DNA of 64,000 bases from Gerris lacustris (taxonomy: Eukaryota; Arthropoda; Insecta; Hemiptera; Gerridae). The stretch is taken from positions 46,637,574 to 46,701,573 of the forward strand of contig OX578278.1 of assembly GCA_951217055.1 (NCBI GenBank), read 5' to 3'. Position 1 is the first letter of the stretch, and each line of letters opens with the position of its first letter. The notes under the pieces are model-generated. The model saw nothing but the letters and a program-made list of their open reading frames with translations. It did no database searches and was not told the DNA's origin. Below, one piece after another: positions 1 through 11,995 of the stretch. A program made the position numbers and the translations under genes.

Positions 1-640
1 GTGAATGGGAGGGTGCCGATATATAGGGCTCCATTGTGGCTTCAGAAACAGTCCTTGACTTGCCGGGGCACCCACCGCTGCAACAATGAACATCGGCCTC
101 TTTCACTCTAAAACCGACAAAAAGGCAAAAAGACATTGGAAACTTAAACACTTGACTGATCTAAAGATACCGAGCCGCCTCTAAACCTCTGAAAGAACTT
201 ATGATGTTAAAGACGAGATCTTTTTCAACTAAAATTTGAAAATCACTGTAAGAAGGCAAGGCGCTTAGAAAAGCAAACATTAATGTTACGGATTTCTGAA
301 CGCACTCAGGTGAAAGAAACTGAAGTTAGTTTGCAGTCAGATGTCGGTGTCGTTCAAACGCTTAAGTAGAAAGAAGCTATGAAAGGCTGCAATATTTATT
401 TCTGTAAAATTTCTAGGTAGTAAATAGAGTCACGAATGGGATCATAATACCCAACAGAATTGGGTTCACACTTCGAACTAATTTAAATTATTAAATAATA
501 ACTACCAATGAATATAAGTATACTATATAACGCACTCATTGAAGCCAGAGTCTCACGTCGATCTCCGACATGAAATAGACTCGCCTCTCACTAAATATTT
601 TTATTAATGTAATTTTTTTTTCTTCCGCAATAGGCAATAG

Positions 641-692
641 GCACTGATGATGACCTTTTAAATGCTGAAAGCTGTTTTGGCATTAAAGTTTT
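641..692 (+). repeat. possible LINE 3'-end motif
   Basis: The motif ctgatgatgacc, followed by a short stem and then gcattaaag, resembles 3'-UTR tails seen in several arthropod non-LTR retrotransposons. No coding part remains. The resemblance is from memory and weak. Confidence 0.25.
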
Positions 693-1164
693 TTTTAAAT
701 TTACGTGGAGAGACTGTTCGTATTAATCCTTTACTATAAATAGCAGGTTCTAAGTTCGCACAAATAATAGGTTGTTGAAATTCGGAATCAATAAACACGG
801 ATATCATTTATACTAAGCACTACTACTACCCAAGGGATGTTCTGGATTTCTCCCACGGATAATTAAAATTTATTTAAAGAACTTCTACGGATAACCCACT
901 ACTATAACACGGATGCATACTCCCATGTCATATAGTACGAAAAAGTTATATTCAAAACAAACGTTAAATTCGGCAAAATTAAAAGATGCATCGATTACTG
1001 AATTTATGGGAGTCTTGAATTGGTGAGTGTGAGTTAGGGAACTGTTTCGACAAAAGAATGTGAGCCCAATCAGTTTAAAGAATTGATTGCAATGATTGCA
1101 AAAAGACTTAAAAGAAGATAAAATACACTCAACAAATCGCTCAGCATTACTAACCGTAGATTTT

Positions 1165-1194
1165 CTATAACTAAAGCAAAAGCTTTAGTTATAG
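1165..1194. repeat. perfect short hairpin
   Basis: Two 13-bp arms (ctataactaaagc and its reverse complement) are separated by four A. No mobile-element context is visible. Confidence 0.8.
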
Positions 1195-3287
1195 CAACCA
1201 TTTATCACAACACAGTTTGATAAAAACATAGGACAACTAAGACAGTTCAGAAGGTCACATTTAGACTCTTAATCGTAGATAATTGATCAAGCAATGCAGA
1301 AATTAAAGATACTACACAAATGGAAACTAACCAGGAGACTTAAATGAGGATATAGTCATAACTTAGATGGTGTTCGATGTAGATGTCAGGATCTGATTAA
1401 ATTTGCTAGGATTTACGTGATATCGAACCGAACGGAGATTTTAACAAGAGACAAAAGGTAAAGCCACAGTTGTGACTGTTTAGGCGGCCGGATCATATAC
1501 TTACGCTCAGGCCTCCGCGCAAACAGACTGAGGTCAGTCTCAGTAGTCAGGCCTGCCAAATTGTGTGTACCCGGCGTTATAAAGGTGAAGGCAGAATATT
1601 AGATGAAGATGATTCTACCAACCAGTTATGATTCCGACATGAGAACAGTAAATAATGTAAAACGAGGAATCAATGAAGAGAGTATCATCAAGAGCGGTTA
1701 TCAAAGATATTGAAATGCTGTACGATTCCAGAGCATTGCGAACTGATGCAAAATAATATAATTAAAAGTGAAACGACTACCTAAGCTATTTATCGAGTTT
1801 TCTCACTAATATAAATATCTCAATTACAGTAATATTTCAATTAATAATTTAAGGCAGACTGACTGCCGTTTGCTCAAGAAAAACAATGCCATGAAAATGA
1901 TTATTACTAATATTAATATTAATTGCAAATAATAAAAAGTTTTCATAATTAAATAATGATCCGCAGCGCCACTACCCGAGTAGGGCTTGAGCCAGCCAGT
2001 CAAAGGGCTTATACAACTGTATGCAATGGATAAACCGGGCTTAGTTTGAGGCTCTATCAGCTGCATAATCCGTATACTTGACTATTATAACAGGTATTAA
2101 CTTCTCGGAAAAAAACATAATCTATTTGTTCTTTTTACAAGCAATAGACATACTGTGACAATATAAAAGCTATAAAAGCCTTAAATATTGTAAACATTTG
2201 ATTTATCTTCTATGAGTATTTTCAGCTTGAACAAAAATACAAGGCATTTTTATTGTTCCAGTACATAACAGCTTGCAATCATTACACATACTATACCAAC
2301 ATACTCAAGAGCATTGTTGGTTAGTATAATTTACTGGTAAAGGGGCTTACGTGTGAAGCAAGTATATAGTGAAGAAGGTTACGAGCTCCTACACGAGTCT
2401 AGTAGCCTGATAGACAGAAACCTAAATGAGAAATCAGAGTCGCTCAGGATTACGTCAAAAATGCCTTTCTCTACTTTACAATAAAACCACGTGGCTTTTT
2501 GTAATCTCCTTCGTTCAAATCACCCATAATACTACATAAGATAATTAATACTAGTTATAATAATTATACTATAACGGGGCAAAGTATATTTTCAATTATT
2601 ATTTCAATAAAAAAAAGCCCATAGAAAAAAAAATGGAATCGTAGAAATTGAATTTCTGTAACTTAAAATTAAACATATGGACAATGAAGGCCAAAAATAC
2701 TGAAGTACATCCTGACAAAGTTTTATTAAATTGATAACGCGATTCTTCAGTATACTTTTAATTTACACGTAACGTTTCTTTTCAATTTTTAAATACAATT
2801 GTTATTTTAAATATTATAAAATAAATATATTGTGAGACATTATTAACCGAACATTATGCAATTCCAGGGCCGAGGCAACTTGCTTTTTTTTTGTATCGTT
2901 AGTCCTTTGAATGCTACAATTTATTTATTATTAGTTAAACAAAAATAAAAAATAATAATAATTATAATAATAATCTAGACATAAATGAACTGTCTTATTA
3001 TTAGTTGTAAACTAATAATAAATTAACTGTCTTACTTATGTGAAGCTAATACAGTATTTTCAGTATCTGCCCTAATACAAGTTCGTTTTACGGACTGCGA
3101 TACATTATTTTTTCGTCTTCCTCCTTTATTCAGCAAGCAATATCAAAATAATTATTGCTCTTTATTAATTTTATCATAAATAGAGAAAAAATTATAATAA
3201 TTATAAAAAGCAGATTCAGTGACAAAATCCATACGTGGGAATTAGAATCACTTTAATAGTAAAATATAACAAGAAAGACGGATACAA

Positions 3288-3330
3288 TTTTCTCCTGTTG
3301 CTGGGATTCAAACCAGCGGTTCCTAGAAGT
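3288..3330 (-). repeat. tRNA-like B-box fragment
   Basis: On the minus strand the segment reads GGTTTGAATCC inside a GCTGG/CCAGC T-arm-like stem and ends in a CAGGAG acceptor-like tail, as in tRNA-derived SINE heads. The 5' half does not fold as a tRNA. Confidence 0.35.
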
Positions 3331-3538
3331 TTAATTTAAACTAAGAAAGCTTTAATTATTCAGTGTGGTGAGATGCATTTTAATTATCTTTTCCCCTTTT
3401 TTTAAATATTAGTATAAATAATTATTGATATTATTTATTAAGCCATTTTTCCAGATTTAGTTGTTTCGATTTAAATTATTATTTTTAATCAAATTATAAT
3501 TATTATTTACTACGGGAAACAGACAGTGAAAAATATAC

Positions 3539-3615
3539 TCCCGCGCCGGGATTTGAACCACGGGTCTCCTGTATTTCCAGTACAGATACTCTTGCCAACT
3601 AAGCTACGCAGGAGA
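3539..3615 (-). repeat. tRNA-like sequence / SINE head (pseudo-tRNA)
   Basis: The minus strand has an exact A-box match (TAGCTTAGTTGG), an exact B-box (GGTTCAAATCC), a seven-pair acceptor stem and a five-pair anticodon stem with loop CTGGAAA (anticodon GGA). The T stem has two mismatches and one extra base sits before the anticodon stem, so a working tRNA is unlikely. The same tail sequence recurs in the palindrome at 3779-4053. This supports a tRNA-derived repeat. Confidence 0.55.
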
Positions 3616-3778
3616 ATGTTTTTTAACTGCCGTAATCGATAACTAATCCCGAATCCAAGCTTTCAATATTCATATACATTTAGACAGTCAATATTTGTGA
3701 CATTAGAACTAAACCAAGAATTAACGCTTATAATTATAAAGTACTCATTTAGTACCTGTACCTTGTACAATCAATTCG

Positions 3779-4053
3779 AAATTAAATTTTAAGTTTTTGG
3801 TAGTTTCATACTACGGAAAGTTTAAATTTTAATTTAAATCAAATTATAATTTTTATTTACTACGGGAAACAGACAGTGAAAAATACACTCCCGCGCCGGG
3901 ATTTGAACCACAAGTCTCCTGTATTCAAATCCCGGCGCGGGATTGTATTTTTCACTGTCTGTTTCCCGTAGTAAATAATAATTATAATTTGATTTAAATT
4001 AAAATTTAAACTTTCCGTTGTATGAAACTACCAAAAACTTAAAATTGAATTTT
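3779..4053. repeat. ~275-bp palindrome containing tRNA-SINE halves
   Basis: The left arm (3779-3907) and right arm (3924-4053) are nearly exact reverse complements around a 16-nt centre. Each arm carries the CCCGCGCCGGGATTTGAA tail of the tRNA-like repeat and the flank containing tactacgggaaacagacagt, which also lies beside the copy at 3539. It looks like an inverted duplication of that repeat with its flank. Confidence 0.85.
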
Positions 4054-4213
4054 AAATTATTATTGAAAATGCTTATTGAAAGTAGGCAAATCAGCTAAGT
4101 TTAACTTAGATTAAAATTTAATTGTATTTCAACTAACTGTTAATAGAAATAGACTATCTTTTACGAAATAAGAATTAACCTCACTGAATAGTAATCATTT
4201 GTTAAGGGCAGCG

Positions 4214-4295
4214 CATTCTAGCGGCGGAGAAGTAAACAACAAAACATTGGGGTCGGATTGAGGTGAAAGAAGTTCCACCTAAAACCGCTAGAATG
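4214..4295. repeat. small inverted repeat
   Basis: Two 11-bp arms (cattctagcgg and its complement) enclose about 60 bp. It may be a short MITE, but no target duplication was found. Confidence 0.4.
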
Positions 4296-4779
4296 AGTAA
4301 GTAACTACTCTTAATAGGACACTAGCCATGCAGTATTTTACAACAGTACATTGACGGGCGACAGGGCCGGTTCAAGGGTTTTTTTTGGGACATGCGAGAT
4401 CTAGATTTGACGCCAATATGTACCGATGCATATCTGTCAATTTTAACATAAACCTCACAAGAACCTATATCTAACATAAATATGTATTCAACAAAATATT
4501 TACACAACTTTTGATGAAAACATAAGAATAGGGGATAACATAAACAAATTAATTTATACATATACTGTTTTTTTGCTGACGTGTTTAAAAAAATGTGTTA
4601 ACAAATTTACAATAAAACATTTAAAAACATACTTTTCTAGCTTTTAGCTTGGAAAAGTCTTTTAATTACATCGGTATTGATAGTGTTTAGAAGTTGGGTT
4701 TCAAGCGCCAACATTGCTAAACCACTTAGTCGGTCCTAACAAATTGTTGACCGCAGGTAATGTTTCATAATCTTAATTT

Positions 4780-5395
4780 TTTTAAAAAAAAAAATCCTTT
4801 CTCTGCTGGCCACTGATATTGGGAAGGTAAGCAGAATTCGTAATGTCACAAACACAAGAGAAAAATGTAAATTACACTGTTAGTTGTTAAATAAGTTAAT
4901 GCTATTTTAGGGCAACTATCTTTGGACAACATTGGAACTAAAATTATGATTTCCCTCTGCAGTTGCCCCATAGATATCATCTGCTGTCAATACTTACTGT
5001 ATAGGTTTCTGCATTGTTATCTGATCTCTCTTGTTGTTATGTCATAGAGAAATTTAAAATGATTGCTTTTGTTTTCCATTGGTTCAAACCTCTTTGTCAA
5101 AGAATTTATTGCAGTGTCGAGGACAACAAAATAATATTTTAAAAGATTTCTTCCCAGACTTCACAGGTTTATCTTTACCCTCGTAAGAAAATTGTAGTTT
5201 ACTGTTTCTTGGCCTCACCACAACTTCATCAGTGAATTCTGGACTGATTCCTACGTTTTCTGTCAGTTCCTTTGCATGATGATACTATTATGTCCATTTT
5301 TCGATCTCTTGTCCAAAAATTGTCTTCACACTTTCAATAAGCTTCAAAGCGCACTGTAGTTTACGAGTTCTATTCCTACTCTTAAAGATCTTTTA
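4780..5395 (-). pseudogene. hAT transposase remnant (ZMYM1-like)
   Basis: Minus-strand translation in shifting frames gives stretches such as AKELTENVGISPEFTDEVV and KLQFSYEGKDKPVKS, followed by a segment resembling the SL..RFE region of hAT transposases of the ZMYM1-like type. Frames are broken by several stops and indels, so no protein is made. It lies centrally in the element bounded by 8-bp target duplications, with the orientation expected for its transposase. Family assignment rests on recognition of these short blocks; the hAT ends support it independently. Confidence 0.45.
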
Positions 5396-5745
5396 AACTA
5401 TGTATATGTATAACATGCCACGCCGATTAAAACCTTTTTTTAGTCTTCTGTCTAATTGGTCGCCATCTTGAAAATATTAAATGTGTAATTGTAATATTTA
5501 ATTTTTTATAGGTACTCTTAAAGACCCTAAAACGATGTATAACATGCCATGCTGATTAAAACTTTCTCTTAAGTCGTAAACCATAATGACAAAAAATTGA
5601 ATGTGAAATTTGAAGTTATTTACTCTTTGCCTACTCTTGAGTAACTTTAAAACGATGTACAACGTGTCATGCTGACTAAAACTTATTTTTAGTTGTCCGC
5701 CACTTTGGCCGCCATTTTGAAAATATTTAGCGTGGAAGTTTCAAA
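5376..5745. repeat. three-copy tandem repeat inside the hAT element
   Basis: The block tactctt…aaacgatgtataacatgcc…tgattaaaac recurs with starts near 5376, 5512 and 5631, a period of about 120-135 bp with substitutions and indels. Confidence 0.55.
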
Positions 5746-6155
5746 AGCTATGCAGTTGTCACAAATTATGAGATGTGCTTGTGTGCTGAATTTCGTTCAA
5801 ATCGATACATTTTTACGCCAGTTATTATTAGCTAAACAGACTCACAAACTTTTCAAATCCCAAATCTTTTAAATAAAGAACTGACGCTCGTTCAATATTC
5901 CTGCCCAGAATTCCTTTCCGTTCCCGCTTTATACACGTTTCCGTTTTGCACAAGCTATAATCCTTAAAAGAACATTCCGGCAGTTTCTTTTTCTATATGA
6001 CCGTTTAGTCAGGTTTTAATGAATATATTATTATAATAATACATTTATTTATTATAATAAATTTAAAAAAATCTTTTGGGAAGACGCCACGTCCCGGACG
6101 GCGCCACATGCGTCCGCATGTCTCGCATGGTCCTTCCGCCGGCCCTGACGGGCGA

Positions 6156-6424
6156 AGTATAATAAATAGGTTGATGTATTTCATATAAGATATTACTTCG
6201 TGAATTTACTCATATAGGGGGGCACAGCAGTGACCCGGCCAAGTCGAGCGCAGCCTTACCATCCTTCACTCGAAACCATCTCAAGGCATTTTGGACCCCC
6301 ATCTATTATCTTATTATTAAAGAGACTTAAATTCCTTTTAAGTTAGAGTTCATTACAAACTAAACCAGAAATAAAATAATTCATATAAAAATGTCATTTT
6401 TCAAAACTGGTCTTATTTTAACAT
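6156..6424. other. no recognised feature
   Basis: Short AT-rich spacer between the hAT element and the tandem array. It contains one GC-richer patch (6215-6300) without coding signs. Confidence 0.5.
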
Positions 6425-7028
6425 TTTGTTTTGTTTCTGTATTCTTCACCTTTGTTGTATTTATATATGCAAAATTTGGGGAAGATTAAATTATGGTAAG
6501 TGGTTCAAAATTGGGGTAATAGGTATTCGATGAAACTTAAAAAGCAAATAAATTTGACGCCATTTTTTATTATTTATTAATTTTTTTTTTTTTTTTGGTT
6601 TCTGTATTCTTCACCTTAGTTGTATCTATGTCCAAAATTTAGGGAAGATTGAATGACGGTAAGTGGTTCAAAATCGGGGTAATAGGTGTGCGATGAAACT
6701 TAACAAGCAAATAAATTTGACACCATTTTGTTTTTGTTTTTTTTTTTTTTTTGGTTTCTGTATTCTTCACCTTAGTTTTATTTATGTGCAAAATTTGGGG
6801 AAGATTGAATCACGGGAAGTGGTTCAAAATTGGGTTAATAGGTGTGCGATGAAACTTAAAAAGCAAATAAATTTGACGCCATTTTGTTTTTGTTTTTATT
6901 TTTTTTTGGTTTCTGTATTCTTCACCTTAGTTGTATCTATGTGCAAAATTTGGGGAAGATTGAATCACGGGAAGTGGTTCAAAATTGGGGAAACGGAAAT
7001 GTGCGATGAAACTTACAAAGCAAAGTAA
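6425..7028. repeat. tandem repeat, ~155 bp x 4
   Basis: Four units each begin near ttctgtattcttcacc (about 6435, 6600, 6756 and 6910). Each runs through aaaatttggggaagattgaa, ggttcaaaat and gatgaaactta to a T-rich end. The last three are closest to each other. The open frame across the array (6663-7028) is a by-product of the repetition. Confidence 0.8.
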
Positions 7029-7661
7029 TATAAGACCAGTAAAAAATGTCACACCCCGACCGATATTAGTTCATAAGATATATGAGCCTAAAGTTATGTT
7101 ATTATGTCACTGATCTATTGAATGATCATAATTCTAAGGCACATCAAGCAATCCAGAAACTTGAAATTTTGTATATAGGTAGAGTTTAATGGACAAATAA
7201 AGGAAAAATGACAAAATTCGAAAAAATCTGTTGCTTTGCCCCTCTTAAGGCTAATAGAAAAATCGGATAAGCAAATTAATAATTAATTAAGAAAATTATA
7301 ACTATTATGCGGCTAGCGCTTTCTAGTAGAGATTTTCGAAAATAAATTATTATTTTACTCTCATTAATAGAATTTTATATTGGAATAAGAGTGATAGATC
7401 TTTATTTTATTGAGTATTATTGAACTCGAAGATTGTAAACAAGACTTCCCGCTCGTCCACACAACTCAAGTCAATTTTTGACTATTTATTTCCTATTATG
7501 TCCTTTCCTTATCTTTTCTTTCTCTTCTTATATAATAAGTACATTGTACATATTATTTGTTCAAGAAGAACAAGAGGCTAAGAAACTAAAATTACTTACA
7601 AAAAGAAGTGAAATCCCAAAGAAGCACTTGTGTAAAAAATAAGCCAAGTCTTGCGTAAAAC
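7029..7661. other. no recognised feature
   Basis: AT-rich sequence without coding or repeat structure that I can recognise. Confidence 0.5.
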
Positions 7662-7794
7662 GTTGTGAGCAGTGGAGCACCCAGGGAGGGGGCACGGGGG
7701 TGTTTGTTGTGATAGTCAAAAAAATAAATAAATAAATAAGTACTTATATACCTAGTTTAGCCCGACATTTTTTTTTTGCGTTTAAAAAGACGAC

Positions 7795-8926
7795 TCCAAA
7801 CATTTGGTGGCTGTACACCAAGTGCGCCGGGAAAGGTCGGGTCACGGGGTAAGTGCGCCAGCCCCTTTTTGAAGGGTACGGTGTACGGTCGAAGTGCGCC
7901 GGGTTAATCCTACCTCTCGACCCAGGTAGTCCACCTACCTCGGACACGGATCCTCTAATCTAAAGGACTAATCGTTGTCAATATTCCCATATACTCAATA
8001 TAAAGCAATTTCAAGTTACTTTGAACAAACTGCTCAGTGATATGGCGATCATTAGCAAATCTCAGTGCATAGAAGAATCTGTAGAATGTTCTCGTAAGAA
8101 AAAAATCCAAATTTAGCCAGAAGATACACTTTAATTTGTGAATATTCAAAATGAAAAAAAAAAAAACTTACAAAATCAAAATTAGTTATCATTAAACATT
8201 GGAAATTTAAAAAATTTATCAAAAATACGAGTGAAAAAACAATTTATTTTATTAATATTAATTAAAGAAATGTTTCTTACATAAATTACACTCACTTATA
8301 AGTGAGTGCTAATATTTATAAGATGGGCTTAGATTAACCTAACATTAAACGTACTCATGAAAACTAAAATCTTCTGCATATATGTAATATACATTATAAT
8401 ACAATTGAGTCTATATTCAATAAATATAATACAAAATACATATTGAAAGGTGTAATTTATTTATGTACATACTCCTAAATAAATTAAAAATTACTTTCAC
8501 ATTTCAAATCTAGATACTTCATTATTATAAATAACCAACGCTAGGCGGCTTGAATCCCACGTTGGTATTGGGAATTTAGCCGTGGACAGATCAATATAGT
8601 TCTCGGTGATATTGTCCCAAAATCGATCATTGCGATGGCTTATTTAATTTTCAATATAACATTCTTAAACTTCTTCAGGGTCTATATAGGGTAGTTCGAA
8701 GATAAACTTAATTAGTTGGCCATCTTTGGTAGAACATCGGTGGTCCTCAGTAAATCCTAAATTCCACGGACCACTACAAAGTTCTTTGGGTTTAGACGGG
8801 GTGCAAGAGATATAACCCGGGATTACCTGACCCTCACCCTTTAGACTAAGAGGCTGGCGCACTTCGACCGTAACCTTTTTCTAATCCGATGGGGGGCTGG
8901 CGCACTTCGGTACCAGCCCATTTGGT

Positions 8927-8928
<2 letters not shown>
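7795..8928. mobile_element. TIR-like element with repeated AAGTGCGCC motifs
   Basis: The left part (7799-7945) holds three AAGTGCGCC copies and the right part (8850-8925) holds two in reverse orientation. The right part, reversed, aligns with the left around cggtcgaagtgcgcc and gtgcgccagcccc. Similar GTGCGCCAGC ends occur in insect MULE-like elements, so that class is a guess. The AT-rich middle has no coding frame. Boundaries are approximate. Confidence 0.5.

Positions 8929-8931
<3 letters not shown>

Positions 8932-8973
<42 letters not shown>
8932..8973. repeat. 42-nt T homopolymer
   Basis: Uninterrupted T run immediately after the right end of the AAGTGCGCC element. Confidence 0.95.
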
Positions 8974-8974
<1 letters not shown>

Positions 8975-9094
8975 TTAATTCACATAACTAAAATATTTTT
9001 AAAATCTACCAATTTATTTGTCTGGCTACTAAAATAAATCATTAATCTATTATATAATGTACAACTTTTAATAATAAAATATTTTTAGTATGTA

Positions 9095-9916
9095 CAGGGC
9101 TCGATTTGAGGCGGAACGGCGTTCCGGGACCTCTCTCTCTGATAAATAAAAAATAAAATTATCAGCACTAAGATTATTTTTTAAAATCCTTTGTTAAATT
9201 TTATTTGTCAATGAGTGACTACAAATTTGATTAAGGACATCATGTATTAAAGTGGCAAATATTTTTCTATTCAAAATACAAAAAATATCTATTTGTTGAG
9301 ATTATACTACTAAATTATGATAACCTAAAACAACAAAGGTTTTTTTTAAGGCAGGGATCGTATTAAATAAGTACTGTGCAGGTGCAGAGACGCTGTGCCG
9401 AAACTCCCGAGGGCGAGTGAGACAGGGAATGTTTTGTTGATTTAATTATTCGTATAAACCTAAGGACCTATTTACTTATTGAGAGTATTATAACAACATG
9501 TGGCATGCTAATCAAGAAATTGTTTATAAAAAATACTACTTAAAATTATATAAGTTTACACACGAAACCCACCTGATTGCAGTGTGGGTTTATGTCTAAA
9601 ACTCTTAAAATGTTGTTTTTGAACGTTTATTTTTCAAAATTTTCACGGGGGAGGATCCCCGGACCCCTTTTTCTCGATTTCTAGAAATGTAGCACTGAGT
9701 ATGTATATAATTTTGTTTAAATAAAATACCCCGGTCATGTCCCGTTCATAAAAAACTTAAATTTATTTGTATGTAATAGTAATAACATTTTAGATGCTCT
9801 TAGAATAGGCTAAAAAGACGTTTTCAAGTAACGTAAACTATAACAATTTTCCCGGGGGGGGGGAGGCCTAAAAGAGAGCCCACCCCCCCCTTCAAAATTG
9901 GCTGGATCCGTCCTTG
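9095..9916. other. fragments of further hAT-like repeats
   Basis: A CAGGGCTCG…GGAACGGCGTTCC start at 9095, a CGGGGGAGGATCCCCGG core at 9643-9665 and a CTGGATCCGTCCTTG terminus ending at 9916 each resemble ends or cores of hAT-type repeats. They do not pair with one another, so this is a mosaic. The terminus at 9916 interrupts the right subterminal region of the surrounding element. Confidence 0.35.
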
Positions 9917-11027
9917 ATATGAAGTAATTTAAGAACAAAGAAAACCAGACTGGTTAATTGTCTGTGATTATGCTAAGCCCACATTACATCCCCTTCCCGC
10001 CCCCCTTATTTTTTTTTTAATCTCACTGGTTGTGAGATTGGTTTAGCCAAATCTCCCCTGTCCAAGTAAGTTCTACTAGGTCTAATACATCCAGTACAAG
10101 TGAGACATGTTGTTTGTCTGTCTTGGCCATTACGCAGCACGAGGATACAAAGTTGTATACGACACTCCATAACATTTTATTTTTAATTAAATGCAGTGAA
10201 AGATAGCTGTAAGGTGTAAGAAAGAAAAAAATAAAACTTCATTATTTCAATAAAAAATTTTTCATTTTATTTTTAGAAAAAACCTTAATATACCATAGGC
10301 ATAGGAAAAGTATAAATTGAATAACAATAAACTGTTTAACCTACTTGTGCTGAGTAATTGCCAAGTCAGAAATTGTTTTTAAATTTAAACGTGTCGAGTG
10401 ATTTGGGAAAGAAAAGTTTGACTTTGTGAGGGACCAGTGGCGCATCCGTGCCCCCCCCCCCCCCCCCAAAGTCAAAGTCCTAATTTTTATCAAAATTAAA
10501 GTATGCAATACCGCAGCACATGTTAAAGTGATAATAAAAATAGTAAAAGGGTTTCGTTGGTATCGTGAACATAAAATTAGTATAAGGGGGGGGGGGGACG
10601 CATTTTTTAAAATGTTTTTGAGAGATGGCATGAAAAATTAAAAATGTCCCACAAATGTTATACATTGTTGTAATCTACACTTCAATATATTTCATTTGAT
10701 ACCCCACTCAAAGTCTTAAAAAAAAAAAAATTTTCCCGTGACAGGAATTAGCCGCCATTTTGGATTCCCAGTAAATCAAATAAAATTTGATTTACTGTGT
10801 GATTTACAATTGCTATTGTTATTATTTCTTTGGCCCAACAGACCACACATTTAGCCTATTTTTAGTAACAGCAGAAATATAGTTTACAGGGGGGAGGGCT
10901 ACAAAATTTTGATGTTGACAAAATGGCAGGGACAATTAAACATTATCCACAAGTGTTATATATTTTTGTAATCTACGCTTCAATATATTTCATTTTATAC
11001 CCCACTCAAATTAAAAAAAAAAAAAAT

Positions 11028-11690
11028 ACGTGTGGCGTCGCGGGAAACCCGGTAGGAACGAAGTTCCTTACATTTTTCATTAAATATAAATTCTAAAATC
11101 ACACTGCTAAGTACGTAAACATTGCTTACTAATTATACATGGCGGAGTTAGAAAAGAGACAAACTTAAAAGTAACGAACTGTTTGTACCTAGCAGAGTTA
11201 AGGCAAAATTAAAAGAAAATCATTATTTGTATAATTAAAGCAAGCGTCTTACTATAAATATATATATTGAATATAAGAAAAAAGTTGATCATGATGAGTT
11301 TATAGTGAAAGAGTATGTTTGTTAAAGGAATTTGGATTGAAATAGGACTGTTTTCTACCTACCTGGCCAATTAATTTAAAATATTATAAAATATATCTTT
11401 TCCCTACTCTACAGCTTCTGCTTGTATCAGGGTGAAATTTTACATGATTATATTTTATTTATTTACAAAACAAAGTGACATTTTTGACATATATAACAAA
11501 AAGAATCAAAACAAGTCAAGTAACAGGCTTCCTTAATAACAATTTTTCCCGTCTTTTAAAGCATATACGTTTACGCGAGCGTTGCGTGTGAACGCTTGGG
11601 CGGATAACGTTTTCCGACGAACTCAGCCTGGGCATTGGTAAAATGAACATGTGTACCAAATTTCATCTAACTCGGCTATGATCCAGCAGA
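11028..11690 (+). repeat. dispersed repeat family D, copy 1
   Basis: It begins gtggcgtcgcgggaaacccgg and shares with 42882-43800 the blocks cattaaatat…aaaatcacac, catggcggagtta, ttgaaattttacatg, cgttgcg…gaacgctt.ggcggataacg and cattggtaaaatgaacatgtg. No coding capacity was seen. The class is unknown. Confidence 0.6.
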
Positions 11691-11737
11691 CCACACATTT
11701 TGCATATTGTTAGTAACTGCAGAGATATAGTTTTTGA

Positions 11738-11759
11738 GGGGGGGGGGGGGGGGGGGGGG
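11738..11759. repeat. 22-nt G homopolymer
   Basis: Uninterrupted G run. The homologous position in other copies of the surrounding repeat is a shorter or interrupted run (10888-10897, and 12493-12504 on the other strand). Confidence 0.95.
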
Positions 11760-11849
11760 TAGTAAAAGTAATTGAGGGTTCAAATACTTTTTATTATATC
11801 GTAATGGATCCTTCAGAGTATAGAAAAAAGAGAAGTGTTTACTACATTA

Positions 11850-11995
11850 ACGTGTTCGGCGTTTTTAGGGTTTCGCTGATAAAACCAAAAAAAAGAAACC
11901 CATATAGTTTCGTTCCTGTGTCTGTCTGTCTGTCACTCTGTACGGTTCCAATAACTTTTGAATCAAAAGAGATAGAAAAATGAAACTTTCCAGTA
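11850..11995 (+). repeat. dispersed repeat with TGTCTG tract
   Basis: The segment ttagggt.tcg…aaaccagaaa, agaaaccc.tatagtttcgttcc and tgtctgtctgtctgtc also appears, truncated, at 31296-31370. Such blocks are common interspersed repeats in insects. Confidence 0.4.

Larger units (their letters stand above)
1..3280. other. AT-rich stretch without recognised gene
   Basis: No reading frame here looks coding; the longest chance frames are about 80 codons with low-complexity composition. No splice-framed exon, RNA gene or complete mobile element was recognised. Two small items are listed separately: a LINE-like tail motif and a short perfect hairpin. Confidence 0.6.
4362..6147 (-). mobile_element. 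hAT-type DNA transposon, decayed
   Basis: The ends are CAGGGCCGG on the left and CCGGCCCTG on the right, the usual hAT terminus. Both are flanked by the same 8 bp, ACGGGCGA (4354-4361 and 6148-6155), which is the hAT-length target duplication. The subterminal sequences (…gggacatgcgag / ctcgcatggtcc…) are also inverted. The interior contains a broken minus-strand transposase and a short tandem repeat. Confidence 0.85.
7670..10028. mobile_element. hAT-like element with nested insertions
   Basis: The left end CAGTGGAGCACCC and right end …AATCTCACTG are flanked by identical 8-bp sequences GTTGTGAG (7662-7669 and 10029-10036). The right subterminal part (9918-9996) is about 90% like 13240-13319, which lies just inside the right end of the next element, so the two belong together. 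No transposase survives. At least two other repeats lie inside (7795-8928 and a fragment ending at 9916). Confidence 0.75.

Noticed and set aside
3539..3615. Functional tRNA-Ser(GGA)
   Set aside because: A and B boxes are exact, but the T stem has mismatches, an extra base is present, there is no long variable arm as tRNA-Ser needs, and the sequence recurs inside the nearby palindrome.
6663..7028. 121-codon plus-strand frame
   Set aside because: It runs through the ~155-bp tandem repeat and its protein is itself repetitive and Phe-rich, so it is an artefact of the array.
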